Below are positions 42,496-52,518 of a DNA stretch of 64,000 bases, piece after piece. Each line of letters starts with the position of its first letter. The first letter of the stretch is position 1. The notes below the pieces were generated by a model that was not told where the DNA came from, ran no database searches, and was given only the letters and a program-made list of their open reading frames with translations. Location: assembly GCF_014204545.1 (NCBI RefSeq), contig NZ_JACHLJ010000001.1, positions 930,001 through 994,000 of the forward strand. Direction: 5' to 3'. Source of the DNA: Brevundimonas vesicularis (GTDB lineage Bacteria; Pseudomonadota; Alphaproteobacteria; Caulobacterales; Caulobacteraceae). The position numbers were made by a program, and so were the translations under genes.

Positions 42496-44163
42496 ATGGC
42501 GCAGCAATATATTTTCCAGATGCAGGGTCTGACCAAGACCTTCCCCGGCGGCCGCAAGATCTTCGAGAACATCTGGCTCAGCTTCTACAACGACGCCAAG
42601 ATCGGCGTCGTCGGCGTCAACGGCTCGGGTAAGTCCACCCTGCTGAAAATCATGGCCGGCCTGGACAACGAGTTCAACGGCGAGGCCCGCGCCGCCGACG
42701 GCATCAAGCGCGGCTATCTGGAGCAGGAGCCCAAGCTCGACGACAGCCTAAACGTTCGTCAAAACGTCGAGGCCTGGTGCGAAGAGAAGCAGTGGGTCAA
42801 CCGCTTCAACGAAGTCGCCGCCGAACTGGGCGAAAACTACACCGACGAGCTGATGGAGGAGATGACCTCCCTTCAGGAGAAGATAGACGCCGGCGACGTC
42901 TGGGACATCGACAGCCGCATCGACCAAGCCATGGGCGCCCTGCGCTGCCCGCCTGACGACTGGGAAGTCACCAACCTGTCCGGCGGTGAAAAGCGCCGCG
43001 TGGCCTTGGCCCGCCTGCTGCTGTCAAAGCCCGACATGTTGCTGCTCGACGAACCGACCAACCACCTGGACGCCGAATCCGTCGCCTGGCTGCAGCACCA
43101 CCTGGAAAACTTCCCCGGCTGCGTCATCCTGGTGACCCACGACCGCTACTTCCTGGACCTCGTCACCAAGTGGACGCTGGAGCTGGACCGCGGCAAGGGC
43201 CACCCGCACGAGGGCAACTACTCCTCGTGGCTGGAAGCCAAGACCAAGCGCGTCGTGCAGGAACAGTCGGAATCCGAAGCCCGCCAGCGCGCCCTCACCC
43301 GCGAACTGGAATGGGTGCGTTCGGGCGCCAAGGCCCGTCAGGCCAAGTCCAAGGCCCGTCTGGCCGCCTACGAGCGGATGGTCGAGGAACAGGAATCGAT
43401 GCGCGGCGCCCAGACCCACGCCCACATCCAGATCCCGCCCGGGCCGCGCCTCGGCAACGTCGTTCTGGAAGTCGAGGGTCTGCAAAAGACCTATGGCGAC
43501 AAGACGCTGTTCGACAACCTGACCTTCAAACTGCCGCCCAACGGCATCGTCGGCGTCATCGGCCCGAACGGCGCCGGCAAGTCGACCATGTTCAAGCTGA
43601 TCACCGGCCAGGAACAGCCCGACGGCGGCACGATCAAGGTCGGTGAAACCGTCAAACTGGCCTATGTCGATCAGTCGCGTGACGATCTGAAGCCGGACGA
43701 AACCATCTGGCAGGCCATTTCGGGCGGCACCGACGTGATGATGGTCGGCAAGCGCGAGATCAACACCCGCGCCTATGTCGGCAGCTTCAACTTCAAGGGC
43801 GGCGACCAGCAGAAGAAGGTCGGCCAGTTGTCCGGCGGTGAGCGCAACCGCGTCCACCTGGCCAAGACCTTGGCCTCGGGCGGCAATCTGATCCTGCTCG
43901 ACGAACCGACCAACGACCTGGACATCGAGACCCTGCAGAACCTCGAAGAGGCTCTGGAAGAGTTCGCGGGCTGCGCCGTGGTCATCTCCCACGACCGCTG
44001 GTTCCTTGACCGTCTGGCCACCCACATTCTCGCCTTCGAGGGCGACGGCCATGTAGAATGGTTCGAGGGCAACTTCGAAGCCTACGAACAGGACAAGATG
44101 CGTCGCCTGGGCGCCGACAGCATCATCCCCAAGCGCATCCAGCACCAGAAGTTCGGCCGCTGA
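42496..44163 (+). CDS. ettA: Energy-dependent translational throttle protein EttA (ABC-F)
   Basis: The 555 aa protein is identical in length to E. coli EttA. It has two ABC domains with Walker A GVNGSGKST (40-48) and GPNGAGKST, signatures LSGGEKRRVALARLLLS and LSGGERNRVHLAKTLAS, Walker B/E motifs LLLDEPTNHLDAESV and ILLDEPTNDLDIETL, and the arm and linker (RALTRELEWVRSGAKARQAKSKARLAAYERM). It binds the ribosomal E site and gates entry into elongation according to the ATP/ADP ratio. ATG 42496 gives the family start MAQQYIF. Confidence 0.96.
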   Translation: MAQQYIFQMQGLTKTFPGGRKIFENIWLSFYNDAKIGVVGVNGSGKSTLLKIMAGLDNEFNGEARAADGIKRGYLEQEPKLDDSLNVRQNVEAWCEEKQWVNRFNEVAAELGENYTDELMEEMTSLQEKIDAGDVWDIDSRIDQAMGALRCPPDDWEVTNLSGGEKRRVALARLLLSKPDMLLLDEPTNHLDAESVAWLQHHLENFPGCVILVTHDRYFLDLVTKWTLELDRGKGHPHEGNYSSWLEAKTKRVVQEQSESEARQRALTRELEWVRSGAKARQAKSKARLAAYERMVEEQESMRGAQTHAHIQIPPGPRLGNVVLEVEGLQKTYGDKTLFDNLTFKLPPNGIVGVIGPNGAGKSTMFKLITGQEQPDGGTIKVGETVKLAYVDQSRDDLKPDETIWQAISGGTDVMMVGKREINTRAYVGSFNFKGGDQQKKVGQLSGGERNRVHLAKTLASGGNLILLDEPTNDLDIETLQNLEEALEEFAGCAVVISHDRWFLDRLATHILAFEGDGHVEWFEGNFEAYEQDKMRRLGADSIIPKRIQHQKFGR

Positions 44164-44192
44164 TCGCCTGACCTGACAAGAGGAGCCGCTGC

Positions 44193-45119
44193 ATGACCCA
44201 ACGCCCCGCCGTTCTCATCATGCAGCGGCATCTTGCGCCGCTCTCGGGATTTCTGGAGAGCGCCTACGACGTCTATCGTTTCTGGGAAGGTCCGCCGATC
44301 GAGGCCGCCCACGACATCCGCGTCCTGGTCGTCGCCGGCGAGGCGCCGCTGGATAAGGCGCTGATCGAACGCTTGCCCAATCTCGACCTGATCGCCTGTT
44401 TCACCTCCGGCTATGATGGGATCGACATCGACTGGTGCCGCCAGCGCGGCCTGCCTGTCACCCATGCCCCCGGCGTCAATCACGAGGATGTCGCAGATCA
44501 CGCCCTGGGCCTGATCCTGGCCGCACGCCGCCAGATCGCCTCGGGCGACCGTCAGGTCCGCGCTGGCGGCTGGACCTTCGAGACGCGCACCATCACGACG
44601 TCGCTCGCTGGCCAGAAGCTGGGCATTGTCGGCTTGGGCCACATCGGCAAGGCCGTCGCCGACCGCGCCGAGGCCTTCCGCATGGCGGTCAGCTGGTGGG
44701 GGCCGCGCCCGCACGACGCCGAATGGCCACGCGCCGACAGCTTGCTGGCGCTCGCCAAGGCCAGCGACATCCTGGTCGTCGCCTGCAAGGCGGACGAGAC
44801 CAATCGCGGCCTGATTTCGCGGGACATCATCGAGGCGCTTGGCCCGGACGGCCTGCTGGTCAACGTCTCGCGCGGTCAGGTCGTGGACGAGGACGCCCTG
44901 ATCGCCGCTTTGAAGTCAGGGACATTGGGTCAGGCCGCCCTGGATGTCTTCATCGAAGAGCCGACAGACCCAGCGCGCTGGGCCGACGTTCCCAATGTTA
45001 TTCTCACGCCCCACACCGCCGGGGCCACGACCGCCGGCGTGCAGGGCATGCTGACGCTGCTGATCGACAACCTGCAGGCGCATTTCGCAGGCGAGCCGCT
45101 GAAGACGCCCGTCGTCTGA
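44193..45119 (+). CDS. D-2-hydroxyacid dehydrogenase (hydroxypyruvate/glyoxylate reductase type)
   Basis: The 308 aa NAD(P)-dependent enzyme has the substrate-domain motif CFTSGYDGIDIDWCRQRGLPVTHAPGVN, the Rossmann motif LGIVGLGHIGKAVADRAEAF, and catalytic regions LLVNVSRGQVVDEDALIAAL (Arg), ALDVFIEEP (Glu) and ILTPHTAGAT (His). The C-terminal context is that of GhrB-like 2-ketoacid reductases. The exact substrate cannot be told. It follows EttA by 29 nt and is convergent with the EF-hand gene. Confidence 0.88.
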   Translation: MTQRPAVLIMQRHLAPLSGFLESAYDVYRFWEGPPIEAAHDIRVLVVAGEAPLDKALIERLPNLDLIACFTSGYDGIDIDWCRQRGLPVTHAPGVNHEDVADHALGLILAARRQIASGDRQVRAGGWTFETRTITTSLAGQKLGIVGLGHIGKAVADRAEAFRMAVSWWGPRPHDAEWPRADSLLALAKASDILVVACKADETNRGLISRDIIEALGPDGLLVNVSRGQVVDEDALIAALKSGTLGQAALDVFIEEPTDPARWADVPNVILTPHTAGATTAGVQGMLTLLIDNLQAHFAGEPLKTPVV

Positions 45120-45121
45120 CT

Positions 45122-45526
45122 TCAGCGGGGACGCTGCGGCCGCTCGTCCGCCGTCACCACGCCGTCGCCGTTCTTGTCCATCGCCTTGAAGGCGGCGGCG
45201 AGGCCCACGTCGAACTCCTCGCGAGTGATACGTCCGTCTGCATCGGCGTCGAAGCGCGCCAGCATCCGACCGCCGCGCGCATTGGCCAGTTCGCTGGCGT
45301 CGACTACGCCGTCTTCATTGGCGTCTAGGCGGTTGAACATCTGGGTCATGCGCGCCTGCATCTGGGCTAGGTTTTCGCGCTCCGGCGGCCGCATCTGTCC
45401 GCCCATAGGCCGCCCTGACATTTCAGGTCCAGACATTTGAGGCATGGGCGTCTCGGGAAAGTCGCTCTGGGCCAACGTCGGACTGGCGGCGGCGACAGCA
45501 AGAGCGGCGATGAACAGGCTACGCAT
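45122..45526 (-). CDS. Exported EF-hand calcium-binding protein
   Basis: The 134 aa protein has a Sec signal (MRSLFIAALAVAAASPTLAQ), a Met/Pro-rich linker and three calcium-binding loops: DANEDGVVDASEL, DADADGRITREEF and DKNGDGVVTADE, each with the D-x-D/N-x-D-G pattern. Likely a periplasmic calcium-binding or sensor protein; function unknown. The start has TTGGAG upstream. The final basic RPQRPR tail is typical of short family members. Confidence 0.85.
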   Translation of the reverse strand: MRSLFIAALAVAAASPTLAQSDFPETPMPQMSGPEMSGRPMGGQMRPPERENLAQMQARMTQMFNRLDANEDGVVDASELANARGGRMLARFDADADGRITREEFDVGLAAAFKAMDKNGDGVVTADERPQRPR

Positions 45527-45618
45527 AAGATCACTCCAAGACGGGTCTGTGGGCTTTAACGCACGCACGAACCATTCCCGTCGACGCGGTTCCAAGAAAC
45601 CGATTTCACTTGCCAAAT

Positions 45619-45640
45619 CATATAAGGATATCTTTATATG
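45619..45640 (+). promoter_or_regulatory. 22-bp palindromic operator before the methionine operon
   Basis: A near-perfect palindrome with arms CATATAA and TTATATG around GGATATCT matches in 10 of 11 base pairs. It ends five bases before the start of the ArsR-type regulator. Size and AT-rich arms fit ArsR-family operators, so autoregulation of this regulator-metF-metH operon is likely. Confidence 0.7.
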
Positions 45641-45645
45641 AGCAT

Positions 45646-46605
45646 ATGAGTTTGTCCGCCGATCAGACTGTCGAAGCCCTCCGCGCCGCTGGCGAACCCA
45701 CCCGTCTGCGCCTTCTGTCGCTGCTGGCGGGTGAAGAGCTGTCGGTCATGGAAATGTCCCGCATCCTGGATCAGAGCCAACCCCGGGTGTCGCGCCATCT
45801 AAAGCTGATGACCGACGCCGGGCTTATCGAGCGCTTTCCCGACGGCGCCCGCGTCTATTACCGCCTGTCACACGACGCCCAAGCGCGCCGGCTGATCGAC
45901 ACGGTGCTGGACATCCTGGCCGACGACGCCGGCGAAGCTGATCATCGGCGTCTGGACGAAGTCCGCAAGGACCGCGAGGAAGCCGCCGTCAGCTATTTCG
46001 AACAGGTCGCGCCCCAGTGGGACCGCCTGCGTTCGCTCTACGTCAGCGAAAGCGCTGTCGAGGCGGCGCTGGAAAAGGCTGTGGGGCCCGGCCCCTTCGA
46101 ACGCGTCGTCGATCTGGGCACGGGTTCTGGCCGGATGCTGACCCTGTTCGGCAAGAAGGCCAAGATGTCGGTCGGGCTGGACCTCAGCCAGAATATGCTG
46201 AACATCGCCCGCACCAACGTCACCAAGGCGGGTGTGGAGCAGGTCGAACTGCGCCACGGCGATATCTTCGCCACCCGCCTGCCCGCCGCCAGCGCCGATC
46301 TGGTGATCGTGCATCAGGTGCTGCACTACCTGTCCGATCCGTCCGCCGCCGTGGCCGAGGCCGCCCGCCTTGTCAGTCCGAACGGCCGCCTGGTCATCAT
46401 CGACTTCGCCCCGCACGACTTCGAACATATGCGCGAGGCGCATCAGCATCGCCGCCTGGGCTTCGCCGACAGCGAGATCAACGGCTGGCTGCTCGACGGC
46501 GGCCTGACGCCATCGGCCCCGATCGCTCTGCCGCACGACGCCGAGGGCCTGACCGTGACCATCTGGACGGCGGAACGCCGCGTCCAGGACAGAAAGACCG
46601 CCTGA
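45646..46605 (+). CDS. ArsR regulator fused to SAM-dependent methyltransferase (SahR-like)
   Basis: The 319 aa protein has an N-terminal winged HTH (EALRAAGEPTRLRLLSLLAGEELSVMEMSRILDQSQPRVSRHLKLMTDAGLIERFPDGARVYYRL, about 8-75) and a class I methyltransferase domain with motif I VVDLGTGSGRML (D156-G162) and SADLVIVHQVLHYLSDP. This fused architecture next to metF and metH is that of regulators sensing S-adenosylhomocysteine (SahR group) in proteobacteria; ligand and enzymatic activity are inferred. The ribosome binding site is weak and the palindrome reaches almost to the ATG. The stop shares one base with metF. Confidence 0.85.
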   Translation: MSLSADQTVEALRAAGEPTRLRLLSLLAGEELSVMEMSRILDQSQPRVSRHLKLMTDAGLIERFPDGARVYYRLSHDAQARRLIDTVLDILADDAGEADHRRLDEVRKDREEAAVSYFEQVAPQWDRLRSLYVSESAVEAALEKAVGPGPFERVVDLGTGSGRMLTLFGKKAKMSVGLDLSQNMLNIARTNVTKAGVEQVELRHGDIFATRLPAASADLVIVHQVLHYLSDPSAAVAEAARLVSPNGRLVIIDFAPHDFEHMREAHQHRRLGFADSEINGWLLDGGLTPSAPIALPHDAEGLTVTIWTAERRVQDRKTA

Positions 46606-47561
46606 TGGCCTCCTCCGCCTCCCTCAACCTGGCCGATGCCCGCGCCCTGCTGCTGTCGCCGCTTGGCCCCGTAGCCCGCGCCGGATCGAACCGCGACGCC
46701 GTGCGAGTCTCGTTCGAATTCTTTCCGCCCAAGACCGATGAGGCCGAGGCCAATCTGTGGAAGGCGATCCGCCGTCTGGAGCCGCTGAACCCCGCCTTCG
46801 TCTCCGTGACCTACGGCGCCGGCGGTTCGACCCGCGAACGGACCCACCGCACAGTCCAGCGCATCATCACCGAGACTTCGCTACGACCCGCCGCCCACCT
46901 GACCTGCGTCGAGGCCAGCAGGGAAGAAGTCGACGAGGTCATCGAAGGCTACAAGGTGATCGGCGTCGATCACATCGTGGCCTTGCGCGGCGATCCGCCC
47001 GGCGGGGCTGGCATCGGCGGCGTCTATCAGCCGCGCGCCGACGGCTATGCCAACGCCACCGAACTGACCGCCGCCATCAACCGCATAAGCGGCTTCGACG
47101 TCACGGTCGGCGCCTATCCCGAGCGCCATCCCGAAAGTCCGTCCATCGATCACGACATCGAGGTGCTGAAGGCCAAGGTTGACGCCGGAGCCACCCGCGC
47201 CGTCAGCCAGTTCTTCTTCGACATCGACGCCTTCCTGCGCTTCCGCGACCGGGTGCGGGCGGCGGGCGTCACTATCCCCCTGATTCCCGGCGTCATGCCG
47301 GTGTCCAACTTCGCCGGCCTGACCCGGATGTGCGGCGCCTGCGGGGCCAGCATTCCCGACTGGCTGAAGGCGCATTTCGACGGCCTGGACGACGATCCTG
47401 AGACCCGCAAACTGGTGGCCGCCTCGGTCGCCGCCGAGACCTGCGCGCGTCTGCAGGAAGAGGGCTTCTCGGACTTCCACTTCTACACTTTGAACCGCGC
47501 CGACCTGGTTTATGCGATCTGTCGCGTTCTGGGCGTGCGCGAGACGGCGGCAGCCCAATGA
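46605..47561 (+). CDS. metF: 5,10-methylenetetrahydrofolate reductase
   Basis: Reduces methylene-THF to methyl-THF, the methyl donor for the methionine synthase encoded next to it. The 318 aa FAD enzyme has VRVSFEFFPPKTDEAEANLWKAI (catalytic Glu in SFEFFPP), FVSVTYGAGGSTRERT, HLTCVEASREE, ALRGDPPGG, GAYPERHPES and AVSQFFFDIDAFLRFRDRVRAAG. It overlaps the regulator stop (TGATG) and the metH first-part start (ATGA), so its translation is locked to its neighbours. Confidence 0.96.
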   Translation: MASSASLNLADARALLLSPLGPVARAGSNRDAVRVSFEFFPPKTDEAEANLWKAIRRLEPLNPAFVSVTYGAGGSTRERTHRTVQRIITETSLRPAAHLTCVEASREEVDEVIEGYKVIGVDHIVALRGDPPGGAGIGGVYQPRADGYANATELTAAINRISGFDVTVGAYPERHPESPSIDHDIEVLKAKVDAGATRAVSQFFFDIDAFLRFRDRVRAAGVTIPLIPGVMPVSNFAGLTRMCGACGASIPDWLKAHFDGLDDDPETRKLVAASVAAETCARLQEEGFSDFHFYTLNRADLVYAICRVLGVRETAAAQ

Positions 47562-48652
47562 CCGCTTCTCTAACTCGGGCAGAACGCATTGCCGCCCTGC
47601 ATCAGGCGGCCAAGGAACGCATCCTGGTCCTCGATGGCAGTTGGGGCGTCATGATCCAGCGTCGGGGGCTGGACGAGGCCGACTTCCGCGCCGACCGCTT
47701 CGTCGCCGCCAAAGGCTATGACGAGAAACACCAGATGAAGGGGAACAACGACATCCTCTGCATCACGCGGCCCGATGTCATCGCCGACCTGCACGACCAG
47801 TATTTCGCCGCCGGCGCCGACATCAGCGAAACGAACACCTTCTCGGGCACCACCATCGCTCAGGAGGACTACGCCCTGGACGCCCAGGCGGTGTGGGACA
47901 TCAATCTGGAGGGCGCGAAACTGGCCCGCGCCTCGGCCGACCGCTGGACCGCCATGGAGCCGCACAAGCCGCGGTTCGCCGCCGGCTCCATCGGCCCGCT
48001 GAACAAGATGCTGTCGATGTCGTCCGACGTGAATGACCCCGGCGCCCGCAGCGTGACCTTCGACCAGGTCTATGAGGCCTATCGCCATCAGGTGAAGGCG
48101 CTGAACCAAGGCGGGGTCGATCTCTATTTGATTGAAACCATCACCGACACGCTGAACTGCAAGGCCGCGATCAAAGCGATCAAGGACTTGGAAGACGAAG
48201 GCATGGACGTCCTGCCGATCTGGATTTCGGGCACCATCACCGACCGTTCGGGCCGCACCCTGTCGGGCCAGACGGCCGAAGCCTTCTGGAACAGCGTACG
48301 CCACGCCAAACCCTTCGCCGTCGGCTTCAACTGCGCCCTGGGCGCCGACCTGATGCGACCCTTCATCGCCGAGCTGAGCCGCGTCGCCGACACTCTGGTC
48401 GCCGCCTACCCCAACGCCGGCCTGCCCAACGCCATGGGCCAGTACGACGAAGAACCGCACGAGACCGCCCACTTCATCGAGGAATGGGCCGCCTCGGGTC
48501 TGGTCAATATCGTCGGCGGCTGCTGCGGCACGACGCCGGATCACATTCGTCACGTCGCCGAAGAGGTCGCGCCGCTGAAGCCCCGCGTCATCCCGGAACG
48601 ACCGGTGGCCTTGCGGCTATCCGGCCTCGAACCGTTCGAGATGGTGGCGTGA
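47558..48652 (+). CDS. metH: Methionine synthase, homocysteine-binding part (split MetH)
   Basis: Provides the zinc-dependent homocysteine S-methyltransferase domain (residues 1-340 of MetH) as a separate 364 aa protein: [53 protein letters not shown], and the zinc ligands C259 (GFNCALG) and C322/C323 ([10 protein letters not shown]). It must pair with the pterin/cobalamin part encoded at 49110-51776. Start overlaps the metF stop by ATGA; its own stop overlaps the following unknown gene by GTGA. Confidence 0.93.
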   Translation: MTASLTRAERIAALHQAAKERILVLDGSWGVMIQRRGLDEADFRADRFVAAKGYDEKHQMKGNNDILCITRPDVIADLHDQYFAAGADISETNTFSGTTIAQEDYALDAQAVWDINLEGAKLARASADRWTAMEPHKPRFAAGSIGPLNKMLSMSSDVNDPGARSVTFDQVYEAYRHQVKALNQGGVDLYLIETITDTLNCKAAIKAIKDLEDEGMDVLPIWISGTITDRSGRTLSGQTAEAFWNSVRHAKPFAVGFNCALGADLMRPFIAELSRVADTLVAAYPNAGLPNAMGQYDEEPHETAHFIEEWAASGLVNIVGGCCGTTPDHIRHVAEEVAPLKPRVIPERPVALRLSGLEPFEMVA

Positions 48653-49109
48653 GCAAGACCGGAGAGGTCGAGGCGTTCGAGCGGTTGCGTATCGAACTCC
48701 GAAAACTAGCAGCAAGCAGCCCCGCCTGCGTGATCGATCACGACTCTGAGAAATATATTCTTCTCCGAATGGGGGACGGCGGCGACATGTCTCTTCTGGA
48801 GGCGCGTCTGGGTAGCTACGAGCTAGGCCTGAGTTGTGGCCAAGGCCTAGACTTCAAACGTCTCCGAAATGATCACGACGTCGAAGAGGCACTCGCTCTT
48901 TGCGACGCGGTCATAGCAGGCCGAGGCGTCTCTGTCAGCGGTCCCAAAGGCTATCCGACACGCTCCTGGATATTCCTGGATAGTCGGGGCTTCAAAAAAG
49001 CCGTCACGACCGGTGCTGTATCCATCATGTCATGGCGCCGCGCCCGGTCGATCAAGAAAAGCCTCTGGCAGCGAAACAGGTTGCCTATCCTCGTAGTTGA
49101 GTCCGCCTG

Positions 49110-49110
<1 letters not shown>
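48649..49110 (+). CDS. Unknown protein encoded between the two metH parts
   Basis: The 153 aa protein matches no family I recognise. It starts GTGAGCAAG at 48649 inside the metH first-part stop and ends in TGATG shared with the second part, so it sits in translational register with both. No signal peptide or membrane segment; mixed charged helices first ([16 protein letters not shown]), then beta-like segments ([24 protein letters not shown]) and a basic C-terminal stretch ([17 protein letters not shown]). Codon use is unlike the operon: AAA, CTA, GCA, ATA, AGA-like AT-rich codons are frequent and GC is clearly lower, pointing to acquisition. A helper or regulator of the split synthase, or an unrelated hitchhiker, are both open. 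Confidence 0.75.
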
Positions 49111-51765
<2,655 letters not shown>

Positions 51766-51776
<11 letters not shown>

Positions 51777-51794
51777 GCCGGGCTCAAGCCGCCG
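51766..51794 (+). terminator. Perfect 14-bp inverted repeat at the metH stop
   Basis: CGGCGGCTTGAGCC (51766-51779) and GGCTCAAGCCGCCG (51781-51794) are exact complements around one base and include the metH TGA. No U-tract follows, so it is either a weak terminator or an mRNA-stabilising 3' hairpin shared with the convergent gene. Confidence 0.6.
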
Positions 51795-51821
51795 TCTGTG
51801 ATCGGGTAACCGCCGAACCGA

Positions 51822-52376
51822 TCAGTTGATACCGACGCTCTCCAGCGTGGCAGGCGGCGTTGTGATGTTGTCGCGCAGGCGGCGCGCGGCGTGCTCGCAG
51901 CGGCCCGGCAGACCGAAGAACAGGCCAAACGACTGGCTGCGCGCCTCGGCGTCAGGGTTCGCCATCAGCGGCGCCCACTGCGCCTTGACGGCGGCGACGG
52001 CCTGCTCGGCCTCGGCCTTCGAAGCCGCCGACTGGCGCGGCGCGGCCGCCTCCAGGGCGCTACGGAAATCCTGGGCTTCGAGACGGCCCAGACGCACCAG
52101 CTCGACATCCTCCGGCGCACGCGACGTCAGCGTCTCGCCCAGATCGGCATGGCCCGTCACCAGCGCATCGCACCACGCCACCAGCGGATAGTCGGCGCTT
52201 GGCGCGCCGCGCGGCAACGGCCGTGCATAGGCGATGGCCTCGCGCGTCTTCAACGCATCGGCCGTCTCGCCCGAGCGATTACCCGTCACGATCGGCCCAT
52301 CCTGCGTTTGAGCAACCGCCGCGCCGGCAGCCAGCAGCGACAGGACCGATAGTCCGGGAACGACAAATTTCAGCAT
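51822..52376 (-). CDS. Exported protein of unknown function
   Basis: The 184 aa protein has a Sec signal (MLKFVVPGLSVLSLLAAGAAVAQTQ). The mature part is Ala-rich and helical, with two cysteines (VAWCDALVTGHADLGETL and LPGRCEHAARRLRD) that could form a disulphide, and the C-terminus is NITTPPATLESVGIN. I do not recognise the family. AAGGAAG precedes the ATG at 52376. It is convergent with metH and lies downstream of the second TonB receptor, beyond that gene's terminator. Confidence 0.7.
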   Translation of the reverse strand: MLKFVVPGLSVLSLLAAGAAVAQTQDGPIVTGNRSGETADALKTREAIAYARPLPRGAPSADYPLVAWCDALVTGHADLGETLTSRAPEDVELVRLGRLEAQDFRSALEAAAPRQSAASKAEAEQAVAAVKAQWAPLMANPDAEARSQSFGLFFGLPGRCEHAARRLRDNITTPPATLESVGIN

Positions 52377-52464
52377 GATCTTCCTTGGAGGGGCGCGCCG
52401 CAAATAGGCGACGATCCGTAACGCTCGCCCGCGCGAATGGTTTTTCTACGGCGCCGCTTAAACG

Positions 52465-52494
52465 AAAAAGGCGGCGGAGCGTTGCTCCGCCGCC
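52465..52494 (-). terminator. Rho-independent terminator of second TonB receptor
   Basis: Read on the minus strand: GGCGGCGGAGC, three-base loop, GCTCCGCCGCC, then TTTTT (52469-52465). An 11-bp perfect stem with U-tract, 25 nt after the receptor stop. Confidence 0.92.
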
Positions 52495-52518
52495 TCAGTC
52501 TGTCGTCGATGACCGGCC

